From assembly GCF_913053745.1 (NCBI RefSeq), contig NZ_CAJXGF010000015.1, forward strand, positions 1 to 47,477: a stretch of DNA of 47,477 nucleotides. The letters run 5' to 3'. The notes beneath the pieces were generated by a model. The model ran no database searches. It saw nothing but the letters and a program-made list of their open reading frames with translations, and was not told the DNA's origin. A program made the translations under genes and the position numbers. The stretch is from an uncultured Nitratireductor sp. Its GTDB lineage: Bacteria; Pseudomonadota; Alphaproteobacteria; Rhizobiales; Rhizobiaceae. Of the stretch, positions 1 to 8,225 are shown piece by piece (position 1 is the stretch's first letter; every line of letters begins with the position of its first letter).

Positions 1-793
1 AGAATGGAAGCATATCGTGTCCGGGCAACGCCCCAGCCCTGAGTGAAACCCAAACGCAGGAAAAGACCAAGAAGACGGTACACGCCCAGAAGAACCAGGG
101 GCGATAAGGAACAAGTTTCCGTCCCTCCAACATACAAAGCCCGCCGGCGATGCCGACAGCGTAGACGAGTTGCCACGCCACCGGATTGAAGAACCACCCA
201 CCGGGGTTCGGATAATTCGGCAGATTGAGGCGAAACGTTCCCGAAAGAAACCAGATGCCGACGGCCATGCCGATCAGTGTCAGCGGGCTGCGCAGGCCAA
301 TCACGATGTAAAACGGCGAGATCAGCAAAAGCACGGCGTAAAGCGGCAGAATGTTGAAATAGCCGAGTTGATGGCCGAGCAATGGCAGGCCGACCATTGT
401 CTGCAGAGGCTCGGTGAGCAGCGGTCCGAAATTGATCCGGCCCAGCATCTCGAACACGCCGAGATAAAGAGCCCCACCAGCGACGAGCGCGATCGCCGTG
501 ATCGAGGTTACGATGTGGGTGACGTAGAGGACGCCGGCGCGTCGCCAAACTTTCATACAGGCGGAGAACAGGGCTCTCTCGCGAAAACCGCGCGAATAGG
601 CGAGCCCCACGGCAATGCCGGACATGAGGACGAAAGCCTCGGCCGCATCGGAAAAGCCGAAATTGCGCGACGTCAGGTTCTCATAGAGATTGCCTGGCAC
701 ATGGTTGATGAAGATCGTGATCAGGGCGAGACCGCGAAACACATCCAAGCGCTGGTCGCGGCCAACGCTTCCGGGAACGAAGGGAGCGTTCAT
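1..793 (-). CDS. opgC: OpgC-type glucan succinyltransferase (3' end off window)
   Basis: Integral membrane protein of the OpgC family, which transfers succinyl groups onto osmoregulated periplasmic glucans. I translated the minus strand: about 264 codons are open and run off the left edge. The N-terminus carries the family-typical stretch RDQRLDVFRGLALITIFINH, followed by DAAEAFVLMSGIAVGLAYSRG and several hydrophobic helices. The ATG at 793 is 9 nt after the opgH stop, so it is the third or fourth cistron of the opg operon. The same opgG-opgH-opgC gene content forms an operon in Rhodobacter sphaeroides (established). The acyl donor and substrate are inferred from the family only. Confidence 0.88.
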   Translation of the reverse strand, partial: MNAPFVPGSVGRDQRLDVFRGLALITIFINHVPGNLYENLTSRNFGFSDAAEAFVLMSGIAVGLAYSRGFRERALFSACMKVWRRAGVLYVTHIVTSITAIALVAGGALYLGVFEMLGRINFGPLLTEPLQTMVGLPLLGHQLGYFNILPLYAVLLLISPFYIVIGLRSPLTLIGMAVGIWFLSGTFRLNLPNYPNPGGWFFNPVAWQLVYAVGIAGGLCMLEGRKLVPYRPWFFWACTVFLVFSCVWVSLRAGALPGHDMLPF

Positions 794-794
794 G

Positions 795-814
795 GTGGAG
801 CTTCACTGCTCCAC
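795..814 (-). promoter_or_regulatory. Hairpin at the opgH/opgC junction enclosing the opgH stop codon
   Basis: On the transcript strand the sequence GTGGAGC-AGTGAA-GCTCCAC forms a perfect 7-bp stem with a 6-nt loop. The opgH stop TGA (805-803) lies in the loop, and the opgC ATG is 1 nt after the stem. The only good Shine-Dalgarno-like stretch for opgC (GGAG) is inside the stem. Inference: opgC translation may depend on ribosomes finishing opgH. Confidence 0.5.
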
Positions 815-2602
815 GTCAGCGGGTTCAAGTGCCGGTTCAGCCACCGGCTCGTTCACGGGTGCTGGCTGAGTGCCACCGCGCCAATGAGAGAGAACGGCTT
901 CCTGCCTGAGCACGACAGGCGAAGGGTCGCGGTCGTCGGCGGTCTGAAAGAGACCGGCTTCGCGGGCATTCAGCGCGCTCCACGAACCAATATGGATGAG
1001 GAGCGGTGCGAAGACCTGCGGTCCGGCCACGAGAAGCAGCCAACCGACATACTCGGGCGCAAACTGAAAGGCGAGCCCCAGCGTGACCAGCCCCGTGGCA
1101 CTGATCCACCAACTGGCGGACCACGCTTCCGACAGGCTGACCGCCCCGGCCTCACGATCGGTCGCAGGCCAACCGCCATCCATGCCGAGGAAAACTTCCA
1201 GAACCGCACGGCATTGATACATGAGCATGATCGGCGCGAGCATGCTGGTCGACAGTATTTCCGTCAGCGTGTTGAGAAGCGCACGCCCCGTACCGCCGAA
1301 CGTTTCGTTCACCCCGCTCAACGCCCCGCGCGCAACGATGAGCAGTTTGGGGCCGATCAACAAACCGAAAACACCGACAAGCAGTGTCAGCGCCAGCCCC
1401 TGTTCAACGCGCGGAAACACCGGGAAAAGTCCGGGTTCGGGGAAATAGTCCGGAACGCCCTTCAGCATCGGCGCGGCAATGGACGCTATGATGAACAGGG
1501 CCCAAAGCGGCGATGCGACATACGCCATGATGTTCTGCACGAAAACGAAGCGGCTCCAAAGCTTCAAGCCCGGCGCCACCATTACGCGACCGTGCTGAAG
1601 ATTGCCCTGACACCAACGGCGATCGCGCTTGGCGAAGTCCACCACATTATCCGGCCCCTCCTCGTAAGAGCCGGTCAGATCCGGATCGACGCGCACTGTC
1701 CAGCCGTTGCGGGTCAAAAGCGCGGCTTCCACATAATCGTGGCTCAGAATATGACCACCGAAAGGTGGCGTACCCGACAATTCCGGCAAGCCGCAACTCT
1801 GAGCGAAAGCCCGCGTACGCACGATGGCATTGTGCCCCCAGAAGGGACCCGAAGTTCCCTGCAGGGCGGCAAGACCGCGCGTATAGACGGGCGAATAATA
1901 GCCGGTGGAAAATTGCATCGCGCGCCCGAAGAACGAGCGCGCATGAACGATCTTGGGCAAGGTCTGGAGCAGACCGAGCTTGGGGTCGGCGTCCATGCGC
2001 CGCACCATCTCGGCCATGGTCGCGCCTTCCATCAGACTGTCGGCATCAAGCACGATCATATACTCGTACATCGCGCCGGAGGTGCGGATAAAATCGGCAA
2101 CGTTCCCGGCTTTCTTGCCCGTGTTTTTCTCGCGGCGGCGATAATAGATCGCCGTGTGCGCACCACATTCCATCTGAAGGCGCTTGAACCAGCGTTCTTC
2201 CTGATCCGCTACCCGGGGGTCGCGCGTGTCGGACAGAACCGCGAAGTCGAACCGCCCGGCGATGCCGAGCGCATGAAGGCTGCCGATCATGGCCGCCACA
2301 TGCGAAAACGTCTTGATGGGATCTTCGTTGTAAACCGGCACAAGAACGGCCGTGCGGGCATTCGTCGGCATCAATTCGAACGAGTTTTCCTGCTGCCTCA
2401 GGGGCAAGCTCAAAAGCCCGTTGAAGGCGTAAGCGGCACCCCAGGCAAGCCAAGCCGTGCTGGCGGCCAGCAGCACGATGCGCACCGCGTCAATCCACTG
2501 AATGCCGTCGGCAGAAAAATAGCCGACAGCGAGCAAGGATACGAGGCCAGCCATAAGCAGGCAGAAAAGGATTGATAATACGCGCCTTACGCTGACCATC
2601 AT
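803..2602 (-). CDS. opgH: Membrane glucan glucosyltransferase OpgH (MdoH)
   Basis: Inner-membrane GT2 glycosyltransferase that polymerises the beta-glucan backbone of osmoregulated periplasmic glucans from UDP-glucose. It has 599 aa, shorter than E. coli OpgH (about 850 aa) because the long N-terminal cytoplasmic extension is missing. Two N-terminal membrane segments (about residues 8-60) precede the catalytic domain. That domain shows the acidic motifs LSDT (about 125) and VLDADS (about 185), the catalytic-base motif SHDYVEA (about 290) and the product-binding motif RDRRWCQGN (about 330). A block of C-terminal membrane segments follows. A second ATG immediately follows the first, so either may be used. 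It lies downstream of opgG and a short ORF, and upstream of opgC. Confidence 0.95.
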   Translation of the reverse strand: MMVSVRRVLSILFCLLMAGLVSLLAVGYFSADGIQWIDAVRIVLLAASTAWLAWGAAYAFNGLLSLPLRQQENSFELMPTNARTAVLVPVYNEDPIKTFSHVAAMIGSLHALGIAGRFDFAVLSDTRDPRVADQEERWFKRLQMECGAHTAIYYRRREKNTGKKAGNVADFIRTSGAMYEYMIVLDADSLMEGATMAEMVRRMDADPKLGLLQTLPKIVHARSFFGRAMQFSTGYYSPVYTRGLAALQGTSGPFWGHNAIVRTRAFAQSCGLPELSGTPPFGGHILSHDYVEAALLTRNGWTVRVDPDLTGSYEEGPDNVVDFAKRDRRWCQGNLQHGRVMVAPGLKLWSRFVFVQNIMAYVASPLWALFIIASIAAPMLKGVPDYFPEPGLFPVFPRVEQGLALTLLVGVFGLLIGPKLLIVARGALSGVNETFGGTGRALLNTLTEILSTSMLAPIMLMYQCRAVLEVFLGMDGGWPATDREAGAVSLSEAWSASWWISATGLVTLGLAFQFAPEYVGWLLLVAGPQVFAPLLIHIGSWSALNAREAGLFQTADDRDPSPVVLRQEAVLSHWRGGTQPAPVNEPVAEPALEPADVEQ

Positions 2603-2655
2603 ACTCTCATGCGGTTCTCAGACCGCCGTTTGGTTGTTCAGCTTCATGCTGTGCT

Positions 2656-2811
2656 TCACTTCCAGGCGAAGCGCTTCAAGAACTCCGAAAACAACGCCGG
2701 ACGCGCACGCTTGCGTTCCAGAACCTGCTCGGGCATGGCCATTGGGGCGGTCGGCAGCGCGTGACGATGAAGCGTCATCGGCTTGCTGTCCGTCTCAAGA
2801 ACGTGCGTCAT
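2656..2811 (-). CDS. 51-aa ORF between opgG and opgH, positional analogue of opgI
   Basis: The minus strand holds an ATG at 2811 preceded by GGAGAG at good spacing, then 51 codons to a TGA at 2658-2656. The ATG overlaps the last 17 nt of opgG in another frame, a typical translational-coupling arrangement. The product begins MTHVLETDSKPMTLHRHALP, is basic, has no membrane segment, and ends FLKRFAWK. R. sphaeroides has a small gene of unknown function, opgI, in the same slot between opgG and opgH. I have not compared the sequences, so homology is unproven. The alternative is a chance ORF inside a roughly 190-bp spacer. Confidence 0.5.
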   Translation of the reverse strand: MTHVLETDSKPMTLHRHALPTAPMAMPEQVLERKRARPALFSEFLKRFAWK

Positions 2812-4396
2812 CTGTATCTCTCCACTGATAGGTCCAGATTTCAGAAAGTCGTTTGTCGTCGAGTTTGAGATGGCCGCTCATCTCCACCGGCCCGGAACCG
2901 TTAGGTTTCAGGTCGATCACCAAGCGCCACATCCCATTGCTGGCTATGCGCGAAACCGTTGAGTGCGCGATCTCGCCCCGGCTTACATTCACAATCGCTT
3001 CAATGTTTGAATCGCTTGGAAGGTTCCGCAAAATCTCGCCTTCGAAGTCGACAACAAACTTGCGCAGGCCATCCTTGTTCTCGACCCCGGACACGCCGCC
3101 TTCGCCGCTGCGCAGCGCCATCACACGGGCGAAGCGGTTGGTCGTCTCCTCGACCGCACCCCAGGTCAAACGATAATTGAACTCCAACGCATCCCCTGCT
3201 TTCACGTCCTTCTCCGGAACCCAGAAGGCGACAATGTTGTCATTGACCTCGAGTTCGGTCGGGATCTCGACCAGTGTAATCGCACCCCGCCCCCAAGGTT
3301 CCAGCGGCTCCACGAGCAGCGAGGGTCGCCGTTCGTAATGCGCACCGGCATCCTGGAAGTGCACGAAATCCCGGTCTCGTTGAAACAAACCGAACGCCTG
3401 CGGGCTGTCTTCGGAGAAAAAGGAGGTCGCGAGTACCGAAGGGTTGTTCAGATTGCGCCAGAGCTCATCACCGTCCTGACGAACAACCTTCAATCCGTCG
3501 CTATCGTGAACCTGACCGCGATAATCATCGAACGCGCTGTCGTTGTTCTCTGCGAACAGGAACATGGACGTCATCGGCGCCACGCCGAAGCGCCCGATAT
3601 CCTTGCGAGCGAAAAAGCGCGCGGTCACGTTCATGACCGTGTTGCGGCCCGGCGTAATGACAAAGCGGAACGCGCCAGTCACACTTTCGCTGTCGAGCGC
3701 AGCGTAAATCGTGATCTCCTTGCTGCGCCGGTTGGGTTTCTCGATGTAGAAATCGGTAAAGCGCGGAAACTCTTCGCCATTGGCGGTCGCCGTATCGATT
3801 GCCAGGCCACGGGCCGAAAGGCCGTAAAGCGTGTCGCGACCGAGTGCGCGAAAATAACTCGCCCCGAGAAAAGAGACCAGCTCGTCCATCACGTCGGGAG
3901 CATTAAGCGGATAGTGGAGCCGGAACCCGGCCTCTCCTTCCATCACGAGATCCTGAAAACGGGAAGGATCCAGGGGCTTGCGATACTCGAAGTCCCGACC
4001 GGTGAAAATAATCGGATGTGCCGTTTCGCCTTCCACTGCATAAAGACGTACCGGTTCCTTAAACAGCCATCCCATGTGGAACGCCTGCAATTCGAATGGA
4101 GCCTCTCCCTGCCATAGGGCGTGATCCGGGCGAAAGCGAATCGCGCGATGCTGATCGTAGGTCAGTTCGGCGATTTGCTCCGGCAGTGCGAAATCCGCCT
4201 TGGCAAAAGCCTCCGAAGCCTTGCTCTTCATGGCTTGCGTCAATGCATCGAAGGAAAAGGATTGTACCTTACCCTCCGGGTCGCCCTCCTTTGGCGCCGC
4301 ATCCTGCGCGCGTGCGTCGGGCGCGATGGCTATCAAGCTGGAAGAGCCCAACAGCGACGCTGATAGGCAGGAAACAATAAAGGATCGTCGGTCCAT
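2795..4396 (-). CDS. opgG: Periplasmic glucan biosynthesis protein OpgG (MdoG)
   Basis: Periplasmic protein of the OpgG/OpgD family (GH186 in current classification), required for glucan backbone synthesis or processing. I chose the ATG at 4396 over an in-frame codon at 4447 because the protein then begins directly with a signal peptide, MDRRSFIVSCLSASLLGSSS, with a probable cleavage site after ARAQ. The N-terminal RRSF resembles a twin-arginine signal, the export route known for E. coli OpgD. The mature protein (about 500 aa) starts with the family-typical FSFDALTQAMKSKA and runs through a beta-rich body to the end. It is the first gene of the opg operon, and its 3' end overlaps the following short ORF. 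Confidence 0.93.
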   Translation of the reverse strand: MDRRSFIVSCLSASLLGSSSLIAIAPDARAQDAAPKEGDPEGKVQSFSFDALTQAMKSKASEAFAKADFALPEQIAELTYDQHRAIRFRPDHALWQGEAPFELQAFHMGWLFKEPVRLYAVEGETAHPIIFTGRDFEYRKPLDPSRFQDLVMEGEAGFRLHYPLNAPDVMDELVSFLGASYFRALGRDTLYGLSARGLAIDTATANGEEFPRFTDFYIEKPNRRSKEITIYAALDSESVTGAFRFVITPGRNTVMNVTARFFARKDIGRFGVAPMTSMFLFAENNDSAFDDYRGQVHDSDGLKVVRQDGDELWRNLNNPSVLATSFFSEDSPQAFGLFQRDRDFVHFQDAGAHYERRPSLLVEPLEPWGRGAITLVEIPTELEVNDNIVAFWVPEKDVKAGDALEFNYRLTWGAVEETTNRFARVMALRSGEGGVSGVENKDGLRKFVVDFEGEILRNLPSDSNIEAIVNVSRGEIAHSTVSRIASNGMWRLVIDLKPNGSGPVEMSGHLKLDDKRLSEIWTYQWRDTDDARS

Positions 4397-4696
4397 AAAC
4401 GGAACTCGTATGCGAAAAACTCTGGGTGAAGCCGCGGCACAAGCCACGCGCTTTCAACGCATCAATTGCGGTTTAGTTTCGGCAGAACACATAACATTCG
4501 AAGACGGACCGTTACCAAGATTTGAAGGCACAGCGCCAAGCGGCGGATCGCTGTACAGCGTCCCATCGCGACTTGCAATCCTGTTCTGAATCATGCCCAA
4601 TCGCGCAGTTCACGAAACGTGAGAAAACCCACCATCGACCGCCGCAGCCGAGGCGCGCCAAGGCATGTGGCGGTTCATAAATCCGGGAATTTGCCG
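4397..4696. other. Divergent spacer between opgG and the SDR gene
   Basis: This stretch should contain the promoters of the leftward opg operon and the rightward SDR gene. I see no convincing -35/-10 pair. The only structure I can point to is a small inverted repeat, TCACG-AAA-CGTGA (4610-4622), which could be a binding site but is short enough to be chance. No alternative gene is supported here. Confidence 0.4.
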
Positions 4697-5479
4697 ATGG
4701 ATCTAGGACTGAAAAACAAGCGCGCCCTGGTGCTCGGCGCAAGCCGTGGCCTCGGCGCGGCCATTGCCGAAGGGCTGGCGAAGGAAGGCGCGACCGTAAT
4801 CGCCGCCGCACGCAACAAGGACAAGATCGAGGCCTGGGCCGGAAACTTGCCGGACAATGCAGGCACGGTCGAAGCCCACGCGCTCGACCTGTCCGATATA
4901 GCGGCCATAGATGAACTGGCCGACAAGCTCTTGGCCGAAGGCGGCGTCGATATTCTCGTCAACAATACAGGCGGCCCGCCCCCCGCCACGGCCATTGAAG
5001 CCGGACGCAGCGATTGGATCTCGAACTTCGAGACAATGGCCGCAAACATTTTTCACCTGTCCGGACGTCTCTTGCCAACGATGCGCGAGCGCAAATGGGG
5101 CCGCATTCTCACCGTCACCTCGTCTGGCGTTGAGCAACCCATTCCAATGCTGGCCTTGTCCAACGGCATCCGCTCGGCCATCGTCGGCTGGTCGAAGACG
5201 CTTGCCACCGAAGTCGCGCGCGACGGCGTAACCGTCAACGTGCTGATGCCCGGACGCATTCATACGCAGCGCGTGGTCGAACTCGACACCGCCGCCGCCA
5301 ATCGTTCCGGCAAGCAGGTGGAGGAGGTTTCCGCCGCGGCGGCGGAGACCATCCCCATGGGCCGCTACGGCGATCCGGAGGAGTTTGCCAACATGGCCGT
5401 CTTCCTCGCCTCCGAACGCGCGTCTTACGTCACCGGAACCAAAGTACGCATCGACGGCGGCGCGACGCGCTCCGTCTAA
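4697..5479 (+). CDS. Short-chain dehydrogenase/reductase-like protein with degenerate active site
   Basis: Rossmann-fold protein of the SDR superfamily, 260 aa. I use the ATG at 4697 because the fold begins there (MDLGLKNKRALVLGASRGLG); an in-frame GTG at 4619 would only add an unstructured tail. It has the nucleotide-binding GASRGLG (about 14-20), DLSD, NNTGGPPP (about 89-96), VTSSG with the catalytic-type Ser, and C-terminal VNVLMPGRI and YVTGTKVRIDGG. The expected YxxxK is replaced by LSNGIR, so the catalytic Tyr is absent. This resembles a known ketoacyl-ACP-reductase-like SDR subgroup that lacks the canonical tetrad. Substrate is unknown. It stands alone, convergent with the beta-glucosidase gene (7-bp gap). 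Confidence 0.85.
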   Translation: MDLGLKNKRALVLGASRGLGAAIAEGLAKEGATVIAAARNKDKIEAWAGNLPDNAGTVEAHALDLSDIAAIDELADKLLAEGGVDILVNNTGGPPPATAIEAGRSDWISNFETMAANIFHLSGRLLPTMRERKWGRILTVTSSGVEQPIPMLALSNGIRSAIVGWSKTLATEVARDGVTVNVLMPGRIHTQRVVELDTAAANRSGKQVEEVSAAAAETIPMGRYGDPEEFANMAVFLASERASYVTGTKVRIDGGATRSV

Positions 5480-5486
5480 ACCAGGC

Positions 5487-6842
5487 TCAGCGCTTCAGCG
5501 CGCGCCCGAGCGCATGCCAAGATGCCTTGGGCGTGCGCTCCAGCGTCTCGAAATCCACGTGAACGAGGCCGAAACGCTTGTCGTAGCCGAGCGCCCATTC
5601 ATAATTGTCGAGAAGCGACCAGACGATGTAACCCTTGACGGGTGCACCTTCGGCCATCGCGCGTCGCACCGCATGCATATGACTGTTCAGAAAATCGATG
5701 CGTGCCGGATCATCGACCCGCCCGCCTGCCATTTCGTCACGCGAAGCCATACCGTTTTCCGTCACGTAGATGGGCAGCCCCCTCGTGTAATTCTCGTGCG
5801 CCCAGGTGATGAAATGATGGAGCCCTTCCGGGTAGATTTCCCAGTCCATCAGCGTTTTCGGCAACGACCCTTCGACTTCCTTCAATGCCGGGAATTGATC
5901 CGACCCGTCGGATGCGATCAGCTTGCGCGTGTAATAATTGATGCCGAGCCAGTCGACCCGCGTGCCGATCACATCGAAATCCTTCTCGAAGCCCTCCGGC
6001 ATATGGGGACCCAACCCGTCCAGAACGTCTTCGGGATAAGCCTTGTCGAACACACCGCCGAGGAACCAGCGATTGTAGATGCCGTCATAAAGCCTGGCCG
6101 CCTTTCTTGCCGCCTCACTGTCATCGGCGGGAGCCGCATACTCAAAATTGGTGACGAGGCCAAGATTGTTCATACCCAGCGCGCGCATGGCTTGCGTCGC
6201 CCGCCCATGCGCCAGAAGCACATGATGCATCGCACGGGCCGCCGCGCGTATATCACGCAGGCCAGGCGCATGTTCTCCCAGGAAATGGCTGAGCCAAGCC
6301 ACGCACCACGGCTCGTTAATCGTCGCCGCCGTCGCCACACGATCGCCGATCCGCTTCATTACAAGTTCAGCGTAATCGGCAAACCAATGTGCAATGTCGC
6401 GGTTGCGCCAGCCGCCGAGGTCGGCGAGCGGGGCCGGCAGATCCCAATGATAAAGCGTGGCGAAGGGTTTCAGCCCTCGCGCCAGCATACCATCGACGAG
6501 ACGATCGTAGAAATCGAGCCCGTCGGCGTTGGCCGCACCGCGCCCTTCAGGCAGAACACGCGACCAGGAGATCGAGAAACGATAACAATCCAGTCCGGCA
6601 TCGCGCACCAGATCGAGATCGTTCTCCCACCGGTGATAGTGATCGCAGGCCGTCGCCCCGTCCTCACCGCGCACCGTGTTTCCGGGTGTTGCGGCGAACG
6701 TATCCCAATGCGACGTACCGCAGCCACCAAAACGACTGCCTTCGATCTGGTAGCCCGAGGTCGCCGTGCCGAAAACAAAATCGGCAGGAAAATCCGTGCG
6801 AGAGAACTCGACTTCCATTGCTTCCGTACCTTTGGCGGACAT
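5487..6842 (-). CDS. GH1 beta-glucosidase
   Basis: Cytoplasmic glycoside hydrolase family 1 enzyme of 451 aa, the normal length, with no signal peptide. It begins the fold with FVFGTATSGYQIEG. It carries the acid/base glutamate in TINEPWC (E177) and the nucleophile in YVTENGM (E362), so it should be an active retaining beta-glycosidase. The ATG at 6842 is preceded by GGGGAG at good spacing. It starts 40 bp after the aglR stop on the same strand, so regulator and enzyme are probably co-transcribed. This ties beta-glucoside hydrolysis to the alpha-glucoside regulator. Exact sugar specificity (gluco-, galacto-, fuco-) cannot be read from sequence. Confidence 0.93.
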   Translation of the reverse strand: MSAKGTEAMEVEFSRTDFPADFVFGTATSGYQIEGSRFGGCGTSHWDTFAATPGNTVRGEDGATACDHYHRWENDLDLVRDAGLDCYRFSISWSRVLPEGRGAANADGLDFYDRLVDGMLARGLKPFATLYHWDLPAPLADLGGWRNRDIAHWFADYAELVMKRIGDRVATAATINEPWCVAWLSHFLGEHAPGLRDIRAAARAMHHVLLAHGRATQAMRALGMNNLGLVTNFEYAAPADDSEAARKAARLYDGIYNRWFLGGVFDKAYPEDVLDGLGPHMPEGFEKDFDVIGTRVDWLGINYYTRKLIASDGSDQFPALKEVEGSLPKTLMDWEIYPEGLHHFITWAHENYTRGLPIYVTENGMASRDEMAGGRVDDPARIDFLNSHMHAVRRAMAEGAPVKGYIVWSLLDNYEWALGYDKRFGLVHVDFETLERTPKASWHALGRALKR

Positions 6843-6882
6843 GAGGTTCTCCCCGTTGCTTTCGGAAATGAGATCGTCGTCT

Positions 6883-7941
6883 TCAATGCCGGCGCGGCGG
6901 CGCGGTCGTCTGGCCGATCACGAAATCGGCCTCCCATAATTCGCTCTGCAAAGGGGCTTGCGGATTGTCGATACGCTCAAGCAGCATCCGGGCCACACGT
7001 TTTCCCGCTTCGCGAATGGAGGAACGCACAGCCGTGAAAAACGGAATATCGGGCACACTGCCCTTGTATCCGGATTGCAGGAAAGACAGACAGTCATCGA
7101 ACGCGATGATCGAAACGTCCTCTCCGGCGCGCAGGCCGAGGTCGGCAAGCGCCCGTGTCACGCCCATGGCCGGTAGAACACTCGCCACAACGATTGCCGT
7201 CGGCGGTTGTTCCAGTTCCATCAGCGCCCGCGTCGCGCGATACCCATACGGCTCGACCATGTCGGCGCTGAATAGCAGCCGGTCGTCCAGCGCGATCCCG
7301 GCTTCTTCCAGCGCCACCTCGTACCCCTGCCTACGCCGATCGGCGAAGTTCATCTTTTCCAGACCGTTGATCAAACCGATGCGCAGATGCCCCAGATCCA
7401 GTAGGAACTTCGTGGCGCGATGAAAGGCACGACGATTGTTGACGTCCATCCAGCAGTAATCCGCCCCTTCCTCGTCGCTGCGGCCGTGAACGACGAATGG
7501 AAGCCCGAGCCCGTTGAGAATGCCGATACGGCTGTCGCCGGTAAGCGGCCCATGGACCACCACCCCGTCGACACGCTGATCTTCAGCTAGGTCGCGATAG
7601 ATGCGCTCCTGCTCTTCAAGCGGAGCAAGTCTCAGCAGAACATCGTAGCCGTTCTGGCCGTAAACCTCACCCGCGCCGGCAATGAAATCGGCGAAATGCG
7701 GGTTGATCATGATGTGCTCGGAAAGACTGACCACATGACCGATCATGAGGGATTTCCCAGTCGCCAAGCTCGCCGCGCTGGGACTCGGACGGTAATTCAG
7801 CCGCTCTGCCGCCTCGATCACGCGGGCGCGCGTTTTTTCCGCCACTTCCGGAAAGCCGTTCAGCGCCCGCGAGACGGTCGTCTGCGACAACCCCAACGTT
7901 TGCGAGAGCATTTTCAGATTGATGGCCTTTCGGGTGGTCAA
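6883..7941 (-). CDS. aglR: LacI-family regulator of the alpha-glucoside operon (AglR)
   Basis: DNA-binding repressor with an N-terminal LacI helix-turn-helix (LKMLSQTLGLSQTTVSRALNGFPEVAEKTRARV), the hinge region (AAERLNYRPSPSAASLATGKS) and a C-terminal sugar-binding periplasmic-protein-like domain. The frame stays open to a GTG at 7983, but the TTG at 7941 is preceded by AAAGGGG at ideal spacing and places the HTH at the extreme N-terminus as usual, giving 352 aa. It is divergent from aglEFGAK, the arrangement described for aglR in Sinorhizobium meliloti. The likely inducer is an alpha-glucoside. It is followed by the GH1 gene on the same strand. Confidence 0.88.
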   Translation of the reverse strand: MTTRKAINLKMLSQTLGLSQTTVSRALNGFPEVAEKTRARVIEAAERLNYRPSPSAASLATGKSLMIGHVVSLSEHIMINPHFADFIAGAGEVYGQNGYDVLLRLAPLEEQERIYRDLAEDQRVDGVVVHGPLTGDSRIGILNGLGLPFVVHGRSDEEGADYCWMDVNNRRAFHRATKFLLDLGHLRIGLINGLEKMNFADRRRQGYEVALEEAGIALDDRLLFSADMVEPYGYRATRALMELEQPPTAIVVASVLPAMGVTRALADLGLRAGEDVSIIAFDDCLSFLQSGYKGSVPDIPFFTAVRSSIREAGKRVARMLLERIDNPQAPLQSELWEADFVIGQTTAPPRRH

Positions 7942-8093
7942 GAAATCCCCTTTCTTCCAAAGCGCATTAAAATTTCGTGTCACAGCTATTCCGTGAGATC
8001 AAGTCCTTCCACAGAGCGCTCGTCCGTTTTCATGACAATTCACTCGAAAAACGCTATTTTTGGCGAATTTCACCATGAAAACGAACCTCCCCC

Positions 8094-8122
8094 TTGACTC
8101 GTTCACACTGCGGATTGATGCT
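8094..8122 (+). promoter_or_regulatory. Candidate aglE promoter
   Basis: A good -35 hexamer TTGACT (8094-8099) is followed after about 17 bp by a weak -10 (around 8116-8122, GATGCT). The predicted start of transcription falls on the adjacent 22-bp palindrome, so a protein bound there would block initiation. The -35 is clear; the -10 is not. Confidence 0.45.
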
Positions 8123-8126
8123 GTTC

Positions 8127-8148
8127 AAATCCAAAGCGCTTTGGATTT
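8127..8148. promoter_or_regulatory. 22-bp perfect palindrome, probable AglR operator
   Basis: The half-site AAATCCAAAGC is followed directly by its exact reverse complement, giving a 22-bp perfect dyad with central CG. LacI-family operators are typically even-length palindromes with a central CG, as here. It lies in the aglR-aglE intergenic region just downstream of a TTGACT -35 and about 78 bp before the aglE ATG. A partial match, TTCCAAAGCGCATT (7955-7968), sits near the aglR start and could be an auxiliary site. Confidence 0.8.
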
Positions 8149-8225
8149 CGTTTAAAACGTTATCATAGTGCGGGACCAGCAGAAGACACGAGGAGGAGCG
8201 GCTCAGCGCCGCAAGTGGAGGAACC

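Noticed and set aside
170..2575. An 801-codon open frame on the plus strand opposite opgH and opgC
   Set aside because: The minus strand encodes two clear membrane proteins here; the plus-strand product is basic, His/Arg-rich and without domains, as expected for an antisense frame in GC-rich DNA.
3338..4117. A 259-codon plus-strand frame inside opgG
   Set aside because: Antisense to a conserved OpgG sequence, no ribosome-binding site and no recognisable domain.
5385..7037. A 550-codon open frame on the plus strand opposite the GH1 gene
   Set aside because: GH1 catalytic motifs and length are perfect on the minus strand; the plus frame is low-complexity Arg-rich shadow.
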